A DNA stretch of 64,000 nt, taken from positions 703,582 to 767,581 of the forward strand of contig NZ_CAKMMW010000002.1 in the NCBI RefSeq assembly GCF_927798215.1, in the 5' to 3' direction. Numbering within the stretch: the first letter of the stretch is position 1; the number at the start of each line of letters is the position of its first letter. Both the position numbers and the translations under genes were made by a program. The notes under the pieces are model-generated. The model worked only from the letters and a program-made list of their open reading frames with translations. It was not told the origin of the DNA and did no database searches. The stretch comes from Paenibacillus_E allorhizoplanae (GTDB taxonomy: Bacteria > Bacillota > Bacilli > Paenibacillales > NBRC-103111). This document shows, one piece after another, positions 8,729-16,929 of the stretch.

Positions 8729-8757
8729 TAAGTTGAACAGCTTCCTTGCGGCAGCTG

Positions 8758-9228
8758 TTAGTGGGATTTCTCCAATGAGTCCGGTTTCCCGCGTTCGTTA
8801 CAACGAAAGCAAATACCTTGGAAATCAAGTCGATGATCTAAGACTTGAAAATGAAATTCTGATTCTAACCGTTCTTCGAAAGGTCCGAGCCAGTCTTCCA
8901 TGATTTCATCTACGGCTCCGCATTGCACGCAAATTAAGTGATGATGATGATGTCGTGAATTATCGTCACGTAAGTCGTAACGAGCCACGCCGTCACCAAA
9001 ATTCATTTTCTCCAAGACATGCAGTTCGCTCAGAAGTTCTAACGTACGGTACACTGTTGCTAGCCCGATCTCTGGCGCTTTATCCTTCACAAGCATAAAC
9101 ACATCTTCTGCACTAAGATGATCTTGTTCATTCTCCAGTAGAACGCGAACAGTAGCTTCCCGTTGAGGTGTAAGCTTGTACCCCTGGGATTGTAGTTGTT
9201 GTTTAATTTTCTCGATCCTTGCTTCCAT
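8758..9228 (-). CDS. fur: Ferric uptake regulator family repressor (Fur)
   Basis: Metal-dependent transcriptional repressor of 156 residues. It has a winged-helix DNA-binding domain (KLTPQREATVRVLLEN, LATVYRTLELL) followed by a dimerisation domain with a histidine-rich metal stretch (RHHHHHLIC, residues 92-100). Structural-zinc cysteine pairs are C100/C103 and C140/C143. The start ATG follows GGGGGAGG. Synteny with xerD and spoIIM matches B. subtilis fur rather than perR or zur, but the metal specificity is inferred from that context. Confidence 0.88.
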   Translation of the reverse strand: MEARIEKIKQQLQSQGYKLTPQREATVRVLLENEQDHLSAEDVFMLVKDKAPEIGLATVYRTLELLSELHVLEKMNFGDGVARYDLRDDNSRHHHHHLICVQCGAVDEIMEDWLGPFEERLESEFHFQVLDHRLDFQGICFRCNERGKPDSLEKSH

Positions 9229-9330
9229 ATGCCTCCCCCTCAGAAAGGTGGGCATCCTAGCCCATTTTTAGCCACTCTTTTCATTATAGGGGGAGCTTGC
9301 TGACAAAGTCAAACACAATCACAATTCATT

Positions 9331-9975
9331 TCATTCCCCATAAACCCCCACCAGCATTGGGGTTACCCATTTCATCATATATTGGGAGAAGTATCCTTCT
9401 AATAATGCAGCTGCTAAAAGGAAGCCTCCCATTGCTAAGGTGATCGTTGTATATCTCATGAAAGGTTGGTAAATGTTACCACTACGACTCATGATTCTAT
9501 GCTTTATCATATAAAGCGAGAATGACATCGCAGCCACACTGCAGAATAAGATCGCCGGTATTACGATCAAATTCTGAGGAACAACGGCTACAAGTGCAAA
9601 AAGCATCCCTTTCCATGACATCTGACCCACCAGGTATCCGACCGTGAAGCCAATCAGTACACCTTTTAGAAAATCCAATACTAAGATTAACGGCAAACCT
9701 ATGATCGACAAGCCAAATAACCAAATTAATAGTATCCACTTCATATGCATACCGAATGCTTGACTAAACGATTGCTGGCTGTCAATCTCGATGCCTTCAT
9801 TAATTTCATGAAAAAAACTGCCCAAATGACGGGTCATTTCCGTCCTCTGTTCCAAGGAAAGTGCATTAACCATGACGGCACCGAAAACAACGCCAATAAC
9901 AAAGAGCACAGAGACGAATATAAATAACGGCAAATTATCCTTCATATATTGTTTCATCGTTAAGTTCCTATTCAC
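9331..9975 (-). CDS. spoIIM: Stage II sporulation protein M
   Basis: Membrane component of the SpoIIDMP complex that drives peptidoglycan remodelling and membrane migration during engulfment. The 214-residue protein is highly hydrophobic, with about five membrane helices (starting LPLFIFVSVLFVIGVVFGAV) and the family segment FLKGVLIGFTVGYLVGQMSWKG. The chosen start is a GTG about 11 bases after GGAGG; the longer TTG frame overlaps the ribosome binding site. endoQ and nudF lie upstream on the same strand. Confidence 0.92.
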   Translation of the reverse strand: MNRNLTMKQYMKDNLPLFIFVSVLFVIGVVFGAVMVNALSLEQRTEMTRHLGSFFHEINEGIEIDSQQSFSQAFGMHMKWILLIWLFGLSIIGLPLILVLDFLKGVLIGFTVGYLVGQMSWKGMLFALVAVVPQNLIVIPAILFCSVAAMSFSLYMIKHRIMSRSGNIYQPFMRYTTITLAMGGFLLAAALLEGYFSQYMMKWVTPMLVGVYGE

Positions 9976-10036
9976 ACTCGCCACTCCCTCCTTGTACAAC
10001 CTCTACAAAGACAAGCTTATGAGCGAAAAGGTAAAA

Positions 10037-11218
10037 CTATGAATGATTTTTCACTTTGCCATACTTTCCGCCGCCGCCAACTTCGAGATGTAAGGTCCCT
10101 TCTCGAGCACTCACAAGGTACGCAGCAATCTCGTCCCCAACGACACTAGCTAACGCCTCTGGCGTTGCATGGTGTAAGACCTGCATTTCTGTTCCGAACT
10201 GGCTTAGCAGTTGTTCCAGCTTCTTCGGACCCAATCCTGGGATGTATTCTAAGGGGACTTGAAAATGGTATGGTGGACGATGCGCTGGCTGATAAGACAT
10301 CTCCCGATCTGCAATCGCCATGATTCGATCCATGACGCCGCGCACAATTTTGGCACTGCCGCAATTAACACAGCGTTCCACAGCTGTTTCGCTATCGTCC
10401 AATACAGCCTCACACACGCTGCAATAGGTTCGATGATATTTGCCTAATCGCGAGTTCAGGCCATAGTTGGCAGTAACTCCTCGTCCATCCTGACGTCGAA
10501 GAGCTTTAGCTAACTCATCAAAGGTTGGCGCAGCAAGTTTCATCTGGTTATATTCACGACCTATTTTGGCCAAGGAATGAGCGTCTGAATTCGTTATATA
10601 TGTGAAATCATCCAGCTCAGAGATGTACCCAGCCATATCCGAATCCGCACTTAGCCCAAGTTCAACCGAAGGTATCTGCTTCACATCAAGCAAATCATTC
10701 ATGCAGCTTGTAGCGCTGCCGTACACGCTTTTGTGCGGCGTAAAGATGTGTGCAGGGATTAAGATGCCTCCCCGGCCCAGCACCTCTTCCTGGAGATCAC
10801 GTGCAGGCACATAGATACGTTGAGAACTAAGCTCCACATTTTTCATATGCCGGCTCATCCATCCCGTAAACTCCTGCATCACTTGAAGGTTTGGCATGTA
10901 GGCCAAAACATGCGCCGGCCCCATCCCTGGGTCTCTTACTTCAATTTCACTCCCCAGGATGATGGATGTATTCCGATACTGAATTCCCCCGCCTTCGAGC
11001 TCCGCCATGTCTCCCTTATCCAAATACATCATAATCTCCTCTTGGACTGACGGAGAGTGTGTATCGATGATGGAGATCATCTCCATCCCCTTACGGTTCG
11101 CAGCTTCATGAGCAATATTGAAAAAGGTGAGATTATTCGCTGCGCTTATTTTGACAGCTTGACCTTTCTCCGTCCGGCCAATATGAATATGCAGATCAAC
11201 ATAGTAATCCTTCAACAT
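10037..11218 (-). CDS. Endonuclease Q family protein
   Basis: PHP-domain endonuclease related to EndoQ, which nicks DNA 5' to deaminated bases (uracil, hypoxanthine) and AP sites. Visible parts are the PHP metal motif VDLHIHIG (H10, H12), DTHSPS, the later histidine-aspartate pairs TNSDAHS, a zinc-ribbon (CSVC near residue 265 paired with CVNC) and a C-terminal helix-hairpin-helix (IPGLGPKKLEQLLSQFG). The 393-residue length fits the TIGR00375/YqxK-like family. The start ATG abuts the nudF stop codon with no gap, implying translational coupling. Activity is predicted from the family. Confidence 0.82.
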   Translation of the reverse strand: MLKDYYVDLHIHIGRTEKGQAVKISAANNLTFFNIAHEAANRKGMEMISIIDTHSPSVQEEIMMYLDKGDMAELEGGGIQYRNTSIILGSEIEVRDPGMGPAHVLAYMPNLQVMQEFTGWMSRHMKNVELSSQRIYVPARDLQEEVLGRGGILIPAHIFTPHKSVYGSATSCMNDLLDVKQIPSVELGLSADSDMAGYISELDDFTYITNSDAHSLAKIGREYNQMKLAAPTFDELAKALRRQDGRGVTANYGLNSRLGKYHRTYCSVCEAVLDDSETAVERCVNCGSAKIVRGVMDRIMAIADREMSYQPAHRPPYHFQVPLEYIPGLGPKKLEQLLSQFGTEMQVLHHATPEALASVVGDEIAAYLVSAREGTLHLEVGGGGKYGKVKNHS

Positions 11219-11773
11219 TTAGATCTGACCCGTTAACTTGTAAAGCTGCCAAGCATAGACCGCCATGATCGTTTTGGCGTCACTGATACGTCCCTCACGC
11301 ATATACTGCTGAGCTTGTTCTAAGGTGATCGCTTCACAATCAAGAAATTCGTCCTCATCGGGGTTCGCTGTACCCTTTACTAAATCTTCCGCTATGTATA
11401 AATGGATAATCTCATCTGCAAACCCAGGTGACGTGTAGAAAGAGCTTACCAATCGAATGTTATCTGACTTATATCCTGTCTCTTCCTCAAGCTCACGCAA
11501 GGCCGCTCTCAGAGGCTCCTCACCGCTGTCGAGCTTCCCAGCAGGGATTTCCACCTGACTCTTCTCAAGCGGCTTACGGTACTGCTCTACGACGATCATT
11601 TTATCCCCTAGGAGCGGGATTACCGCTACTGCACCAGGATGCTTAACGATCTCACGCGAAGCTGTTCCTCCATTGGGCAACGTCACTTGATCTACTTGCA
11701 GGGATATTATTTTACCCTTGAAAATCATTTCACTGCTCGTTGTCACTTCTTCAAATTTCTTATGGTCTGTCAT
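11219..11773 (-). CDS. nudF: ADP-ribose pyrophosphatase (Nudix hydrolase)
   Basis: Hydrolyses ADP-ribose and related nucleoside diphosphate sugars to AMP plus sugar phosphate. The 184-residue protein contains a full Nudix box, GKLDSGEEP followed by LRELEEETGY (about residues 98-120), and the PGAVAVIPLL segment. GAGGTG precedes the ATG. It is co-transcribed with the endonuclease Q gene and diverges from mciZ, as nudF and mciZ neighbour each other in B. subtilis. Confidence 0.92.
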   Translation of the reverse strand: MTDHKKFEEVTTSSEMIFKGKIISLQVDQVTLPNGGTASREIVKHPGAVAVIPLLGDKMIVVEQYRKPLEKSQVEIPAGKLDSGEEPLRAALRELEEETGYKSDNIRLVSSFYTSPGFADEIIHLYIAEDLVKGTANPDEDEFLDCEAITLEQAQQYMREGRISDAKTIMAVYAWQLYKLTGQI

Positions 11774-11867
11774 TCGTGCACCTCATCCTCGTAAATTGGT
11801 CTAACTTGTCCACATGCAGCATATCGTTCATTATATCAAATATTTTCCTGAAAAGAGGGTCTGTGAT

Positions 11868-12059
11868 ATGAAGAGCTATGTGAGTGCTAATCAAATTCGA
11901 CTTGTAGGTAAAGCCTGGGAGATCAAATATCAGCTGCAACAACTGCTTCAACAAGGGGATCCGAAGATACCAATGGTTGATTTCTTAGCAGGCTTGTACA
12001 TAAATCAGAAGCCTTCCTCACAAGGACATTCACATAAACTTCGAATCATCCAAGCATAA
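11868..12059 (+). CDS. mciZ: MciZ-like inhibitor of Z-ring formation
   Basis: Short FtsZ-binding peptide that blocks Z-ring assembly in the mother cell during sporulation. Residues 10-21 (IRLVGKAWEIKY) match the conserved LVGKAWEI core of B. subtilis MciZ, which forms the strand-turn-helix capping FtsZ filaments. This version has 63 residues against about 40 in B. subtilis, with a longer helix region (QLQQLLQQ) and a polar tail ending HKLRIIQA. The ATG at 11868 follows AGAGGG with eight bases spacing; longer in-frame starts lack a ribosome binding site. It is a single gene with its own terminator, divergent from nudF. Confidence 0.8.
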   Translation: MKSYVSANQIRLVGKAWEIKYQLQQLLQQGDPKIPMVDFLAGLYINQKPSSQGHSHKLRIIQA

Positions 12060-12066
12060 ATGAACG

Positions 12067-12110
12067 AAAACCGATTAGCCGCGCCAGTTGGCGGACGAAT
12101 CGGTTTTTAT
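12067..12110. terminator. Bidirectional terminator between mciZ and the M20 peptidase gene
   Basis: Stem AAAACCGATT/AATCGGTTTT with an inner GC hairpin (CGCGCCAGTTGGCG), followed by TTTTTATTTTATTT on the plus strand and TTTT on the minus strand. It lies between convergent genes. Confidence 0.88.
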
Positions 12111-12123
12111 TTTATTTATGGAG

Positions 12124-13254
12124 CTAAACCTTTGCTGCTTCTTTCACAAGCGCCACGACGAGTTCAGCTGTTTTGACGAGATCACGGATCGCAATGCGCT
12201 CTTTGACCGTGTGAATGTCTAAATAACCAACGGCCAAATTCACAGTAGGAATTCCCATCCCATTGAACACATTCGCATCACTGCCGCCACCCGAGTGGAA
12301 CGTACTTGCTGTTAAACCTATCGTGCTCATCGCGCGTGAAGTTAATTGTACAATCGGTGCAGAATCATCATGCATATAAGATGCGTAGACGATATCCGCA
12401 TGGAATTCACAGGTCGTACCTGCTTCTGCAGCAGCAGATTCACAAGCCTGTTTCATCGCTTCTATCTGCGCTTCCAGTTTGTGCTGCACTATGCTGCGTG
12501 CTTCAGCTTCCATTTTCACTTTATCGCATACCACGTTCAGCGGGCCTACGCCAGAAAAGCTGCCAATATTGGCTGTCGTTTCTTTATCGATTCTACCCAA
12601 TGACATGCGCGAAACAGCTTTGCTAGCCACTTGGATAGCCGAGATACCATCTTCCGGATTCACACCAGCATGCGCTGTTTTTCCATGGAAAATGATTTCA
12701 ATTTCTGCACGCCCAGGTGCCGCAGTAGCAATAGCACCAAGGTTCCCATTGGAATCTAATGCGAAGCCATATTCAGCTTCCATGGAGCTGCGTTCCATGG
12801 CGCGAGAACCTTTCAAGCCGCTCTCTTCACCTGCGGTAATGACGAACTGAATACGGCCATGCGGAATGTTCTGTTCTTTCAGAACTTGAATCCCTTCAAG
12901 CATGGCAGCAATACCCGCTTTATCATCACTGCCAAGAATCGTTGTGCCATCAGAGCGAATATACCCGTCCTCACCAATTTGAGGCTTAATGCCATTCCCT
13001 GGAGCAACCGTGTCCATATGGCATGTAAAGAAAATGGTAGGAATTGCCGGATTGCTGTCTGTCGCTTCCAATGTGCAGATCAAGTTACCTGCACCATGTC
13101 CACTCTTGGACATCGACGCATCTTCGACGACATGTAAGCCATACTTACCGAATTTCTCTTTGAGTACAACGCAGATATCTTGCTCAAATCTAGTTTCACT
13201 ATCCACTTGAACAAGGGAAATGAATTCTTGAACTAAACGATCTTGTTGAATCAT
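12124..13254 (-). CDS. M20 family metallopeptidase (PepT/YqjE-like)
   Basis: Di-zinc aminopeptidase of the PepT-like M20 group, 376 residues, cytoplasmic. Metal and catalytic motifs are visible: TCHMDTVAPG (residues about 78-87), GSDDKAGIAAML (bridging Asp), AGEESGLKGS (catalytic Glu), ALDSNG, and the C-terminal HSGGGSDANVFN with DIHTVKER. The ATG at 13254 follows GGAGG by seven bases. It matches B. subtilis YqjE, which likewise sits near the bkd genes. The true substrate (tripeptides or other) is not shown by the sequence. Confidence 0.85.
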   Translation of the reverse strand: MIQQDRLVQEFISLVQVDSETRFEQDICVVLKEKFGKYGLHVVEDASMSKSGHGAGNLICTLEATDSNPAIPTIFFTCHMDTVAPGNGIKPQIGEDGYIRSDGTTILGSDDKAGIAAMLEGIQVLKEQNIPHGRIQFVITAGEESGLKGSRAMERSSMEAEYGFALDSNGNLGAIATAAPGRAEIEIIFHGKTAHAGVNPEDGISAIQVASKAVSRMSLGRIDKETTANIGSFSGVGPLNVVCDKVKMEAEARSIVQHKLEAQIEAMKQACESAAAEAGTTCEFHADIVYASYMHDDSAPIVQLTSRAMSTIGLTASTFHSGGGSDANVFNGMGIPTVNLAVGYLDIHTVKERIAIRDLVKTAELVVALVKEAAKV

Positions 13255-13326
13255 GTACTTTCCTCCGATACACACTTTGAGTTACAATAAAACAGTACAA
13301 GCTTGGATGAAAAAGGAGTGAACCCC

Positions 13327-13431
13327 GTGCTACAGAATAAGAAATGGTTTAAAGTCGTTATTTACATTATGCTCTTCGTTATGCTGTTATCTAGTTTATT
13401 GTTTACAGCCGGATTATTTTTCACGTCATAA
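13327..13431 (+). CDS. Prli42-like stressosome-associated membrane peptide
   Basis: A 34-residue peptide beginning at GTG eight bases after AAAGGAG. It has a basic N-terminus (QNKKWFK) and a single transmembrane helix (VVIYIMLFVMLLSSLLFTAG). Size, the KK-x-YxML-x-ML pattern and location agree with the Prli42 family, which anchors the stressosome to the membrane in Listeria. It lies between divergent pepT-like and convergent bkdB genes, ending four bases before the bkdB stop. No stressosome gene is present in the window, so the role is inferred from sequence shape. Confidence 0.65.
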   Translation: MLQNKKWFKVVIYIMLFVMLLSSLLFTAGLFFTS

Positions 13432-13435
13432 AACG

Positions 13436-14779
13436 TTAGTAAATTTTAGTATCCGCGTTGTAGCTTTCTAGATTTTCTTTCACTCTTTGTAGGAACCTTC
13501 CACAGATCACACCATCCAGAATTCTGTGATCGAGCGACAAACAAAGGTTAACCATGGAGCGCACCGCTATCATATCTTGAATGACGACAGGCTTCTTCAC
13601 GATCGATTCGAATGTAACAATCGCCGCTTGCGGATAGTTAATGATTGGATACGACAGAATCGAACCGAAGGAGCCTGTATTATTAACGGTAAATGTACCG
13701 CCAACCATATCCGTGAGAGCTAATTTCCCCGCACGCGTTTTCTTCGTCAACTCATCAATTTCCCTTGCAAGTCCTGCGATATTCTTTTGATCTGCTTTCT
13801 TGATCACCGGCGTCATAACGGAATCTTCCGTACCAACAGACAAGGAAATATTAATATCGCGTTTCACGATAATTTTATCAACAGCCCACACGGAATTAAT
13901 AATCGGATAGTCTTTGATCGCATTGACGACAGCCTTCAGCATAAACGCGAGGTAAGTCAAGTTGATACCCTCGCGGCGCATGAACTCGTCCTTCACTTTG
14001 TTCCGCAGAACAACTAGATTCGTTACATCCACTTCAATCATAGTCCAAGCGTGAGGAATTTCGGTGACGCTTTGACGCATCTTCGTAGCAATCGCATTAC
14101 GCATTGGTGTTACATCAATGAAATGCTCATTCCGAGCATCTAAGTTGTGGCCTTCTGCTTCGATCAGCGGTGTCTGTGGACTCGCTGATAAATGGATACC
14201 TGAGCTGCGAACAGGCTGGTTCACCGGTTCTTCTGGGACAACAGAGGCTGCTACGGGCGCTGCTGAAGAGACTGCTTGAACAGCCGCAGGTGCAGTGTTA
14301 GCTGCATTAGCTCCACCTGATGCGATGAAGGTCTCTACATCCTTGCGCGTAATACGTCCGCCAAGACCTGTACCTGCAACGCGTGACAAATCGACACGGT
14401 TATCTTGGGCAAGTCTGTGGACCGCTGGGGAGAAGCGGCCACGCATGCTTTGATCCGTGTCTTCGGTAGCAACTGCTGAATCCGTGACAGCAACAGGCGC
14501 TGCTGAAGCCGCCGCTGAGGAGTCAGCAGGCTCCTCAATGACACAAATCGCTTCACCAACGGCAGCCGTTTCACCGTCGCCGACAATAATTTTGATCAAC
14601 TTGCCCTCAATGGGACTAGGCATTTCTGTATTTACTTTCTCTGTGAAAAGCTCACAAAGAACGTCATATTGTTCAATATAATCGCCTGGCTTTTTCAGCC
14701 ATTTGCCGATTGTAGCCGAAACGAGACTTTCCGCCAAATGCGGAACAGTAACCTCGGTGAGGCGGCCGGTTTGGTTCAT
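13436..14779 (-). CDS. bkdB: Branched-chain 2-oxo acid dehydrogenase E2 (dihydrolipoyl acyltransferase)
   Basis: E2 core subunit that transfers branched acyl groups from the E1 thiamine adduct to CoA, yielding isobutyryl-, isovaleryl- and 2-methylbutyryl-CoA primers. The 447-residue protein has one N-terminal lipoyl domain (lipoyl Lys48 in LFTEKVNTEMPS), an Ala/Val/Pro-rich linker, a peripheral-subunit-binding domain (FSPAVHRLAQD to GRITRKDV), a second Ala/Pro linker and the catalytic acyltransferase domain ending in the active-site LDHRILDG. It is the last gene of lpdV-bkdAA-bkdAB-bkdB. Substrate assignment relies on that order. Confidence 0.88.
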   Translation of the reverse strand: MNQTGRLTEVTVPHLAESLVSATIGKWLKKPGDYIEQYDVLCELFTEKVNTEMPSPIEGKLIKIIVGDGETAAVGEAICVIEEPADSSAAASAAPVAVTDSAVATEDTDQSMRGRFSPAVHRLAQDNRVDLSRVAGTGLGGRITRKDVETFIASGGANAANTAPAAVQAVSSAAPVAASVVPEEPVNQPVRSSGIHLSASPQTPLIEAEGHNLDARNEHFIDVTPMRNAIATKMRQSVTEIPHAWTMIEVDVTNLVVLRNKVKDEFMRREGINLTYLAFMLKAVVNAIKDYPIINSVWAVDKIIVKRDINISLSVGTEDSVMTPVIKKADQKNIAGLAREIDELTKKTRAGKLALTDMVGGTFTVNNTGSFGSILSYPIINYPQAAIVTFESIVKKPVVIQDMIAVRSMVNLCLSLDHRILDGVICGRFLQRVKENLESYNADTKIY

Positions 14780-14827
14780 ACAAGTACCTCCTAATTTCGG
14801 AAAAGATCAACGAATAAGAACAAACAT

Positions 14828-15808
14828 CTAGAATAAAGCAAGCTGGCGCATAGCATCCTTCAACTTATCAGCATTGAGAAGGAAAAACTTCTCCATTGGA
14901 GGATTACTTGCAACGGCTGGTACATCTGGGCCGCATAATCTTGCGATCGGCGCATCTAACTCAAATAGCATTTCTTCCGCGATAATCGCAGATACCTCTG
15001 CTCCGACACCACCGGTCTTGTTGTCCTCATGAGTTATAAGTACTTTGCCTGTTTTTCTAGCGGCTTCTAGGATCGCATCGCGATCGAGCGGCTGCAAGGT
15101 ACGCAAATCAAGCACATGAGCCGAGATCCCTTCCTTGGCCAGTTCCTCAGCGGCTTGAAGCACATAATTGACTACCATGCCATAGGCGATAACGGTAATA
15201 TCTGTCCCTTGACGCTTCACGTCAGCTTTGCCGATAGGTACAATGTAGTCTTCTTCCGGAACTTCGGCCGATAAAGCCAAGTAACATTTCTTATGTTCAA
15301 AATAAAGCACAGGATCTCCATCGCGAATAGCCGCTTTCAGCAGACCCTTGGCATCATACGGGTTCGATGGTGCTACGATTTTCAGGCCTGGTGTACCGAA
15401 GAACACGGATTCTGGACATTGGGAATGGTACAACGCACCAGCGCCTGTTGCGCCATAAGGAGCACGAATGACGATCGGGCAGCTCCAGTCATTGTTCGAA
15501 CGATAGCGAATTTTCGCCGCTTCGCTCAAGATTTGATTCGTTGCCGGGAAAATAAAATCGGCAAATTGAATTTCAGCGATCGGCTTCATCCCATACATCG
15601 CTGCGCCAATGGCAACACCAACGATTGCCGATTCTGCAAGTGGCGTGTCCATTACGCGTTCTTCGCCAAATTGATCACGAAGTCCCTTGGTTGTGTTAAG
15701 AACGCCGCCTTTTCCTACGTCCTCACCTAACACGAATACGTTGTCGTCCTGTTGCATTTCTTCCTGCATCGCAGAACGGATTGCTTCCAAATACGTTATA
15801 ACTGCCAT
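14828..15808 (-). CDS. bkdAB: Branched-chain 2-oxo acid dehydrogenase E1 beta subunit
   Basis: Transketolase-like beta half of the thiamine-diphosphate E1 enzyme, 326 residues. It carries LGEDVGKGGVLNTTKGL, the AIGAAMYGMKPIAEIQFADF segment and the C-terminal TGKVLITHEDNKTGG motif typical of BkdAB/PdhB. Its start is two bases beyond the bkdAA stop, so the E1 halves are translationally coupled, which favours equal subunit amounts. Confidence 0.9.
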   Translation of the reverse strand: MAVITYLEAIRSAMQEEMQQDDNVFVLGEDVGKGGVLNTTKGLRDQFGEERVMDTPLAESAIVGVAIGAAMYGMKPIAEIQFADFIFPATNQILSEAAKIRYRSNNDWSCPIVIRAPYGATGAGALYHSQCPESVFFGTPGLKIVAPSNPYDAKGLLKAAIRDGDPVLYFEHKKCYLALSAEVPEEDYIVPIGKADVKRQGTDITVIAYGMVVNYVLQAAEELAKEGISAHVLDLRTLQPLDRDAILEAARKTGKVLITHEDNKTGGVGAEVSAIIAEEMLFELDAPIARLCGPDVPAVASNPPMEKFFLLNADKLKDAMRQLALF

Positions 15809-15810
15809 CT

Positions 15811-16821
15811 CTATTTGCCATCTCCTTCCGCATAAACATGAAGAAGCGTATCTTCCGGCTTCGGATAAGGGGCAAGATCAGCATACTTCGTTGCTTCATT
15901 GACTTCTTGCTTTTGACGTTCTTGAAGCGCTAGGTCTTGCTCTTCACTCCACAGCTCACAAGCGATGAGATACTCCTTGAATTTCAAGATGCCATCCTTC
16001 TTGCGATTTTCTTCGACTTCTTCCTTCGTACGGTACAACATATCGTCATCCGAGGTGGAGTGCGGCATAATGCGATAGCACAGCATCTCTATTAATGTTG
16101 GTCCTTCTCCACGAAGGGCTCTTTCTCTTGCTTCTTTCGTTACGCGGTACATTTCCAAGACATCAGTGCCATCGACTTGTACACCTGGGAAGCCATATCC
16201 AATCGCACGATCCGCGATTTTGCCTGCCACCTGTTTATGGAGTGGGACAGAAATCGCATATTGATTATTTTCACAAACGAAGATAACCGGCAGCTTATGT
16301 ACACCTGCAAAATTACAACCCTCATGGAAATCTCCTTGATTGCTGGATCCTTCTCCGAATGAAACGAAAGTAACGAAATCCTGTTTTTTCATCTTCGCCG
16401 CCAAAGCAATCCCCGCTGCATGCGGAACTTGCGTAGTAACAGGTGAAGATGCGGTTACGATATGATTTTTACGATCACCGAAATGACCTGCCATCTGTCT
16501 GCCACCACTATTCACATCTTCCGCTTTGCAGAAAATGGCGAGCATGAGATCCTTCACAGTCATTCCAACCGATAAAACGAACGCATAATCACGGTAATAT
16601 GGCAAGAAATAATCTTTCTGAGCTTGCATCGCAAAGGCCATACCAACCTGTCCGGCATACTGTCCCATACCTGATACGTGAAACGGAATTTTACCTGCCC
16701 GTTGCAGCATGAAGGCGCGCTCATCGAATTTAGTTGCAAGGCTCATGACCGTATACATACGTAGTGCTTCATCATCGGATAATCCTAAACTTCTGTGCTT
16801 ATATAGTTGACCAATGGACAT
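15811..16821 (-). CDS. bkdAA: Branched-chain 2-oxo acid dehydrogenase E1 alpha subunit
   Basis: Thiamine-diphosphate-binding alpha half of E1, which decarboxylates branched-chain 2-oxo acids and reductively acylates the E2 lipoyl group. The 336-residue protein contains SGMGQYAGQVGMAFAM, the TPP motif start FGEGSSNQGDFHEGCNFAG and the C-terminal motif half ENNQYAISVP, and the phosphorylation-loop-like MPHSTSDDD. A good AGGAGG-type site precedes the ATG. A 108-base spacer separates it from lpdV. Confidence 0.9.
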   Translation of the reverse strand: MSIGQLYKHRSLGLSDDEALRMYTVMSLATKFDERAFMLQRAGKIPFHVSGMGQYAGQVGMAFAMQAQKDYFLPYYRDYAFVLSVGMTVKDLMLAIFCKAEDVNSGGRQMAGHFGDRKNHIVTASSPVTTQVPHAAGIALAAKMKKQDFVTFVSFGEGSSNQGDFHEGCNFAGVHKLPVIFVCENNQYAISVPLHKQVAGKIADRAIGYGFPGVQVDGTDVLEMYRVTKEARERALRGEGPTLIEMLCYRIMPHSTSDDDMLYRTKEEVEENRKKDGILKFKEYLIACELWSEEQDLALQERQKQEVNEATKYADLAPYPKPEDTLLHVYAEGDGK

Positions 16822-16929
16822 GGAGTTTGCCTCCTTAGTGAGATTAAATGACTACTAAAACTTAATACCTGGTCCTAGTACTTGACTCTATAAGCATATT
16901 ATAAACGCAAACGTTTATGATTACAATTT

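Noticed and set aside
12306..13210. Several plus-strand open frames of 70-120 codons opposite the M20 peptidase
   Set aside because: They are antisense shadows without ribosome sites; the minus-strand gene has intact catalytic motifs throughout.
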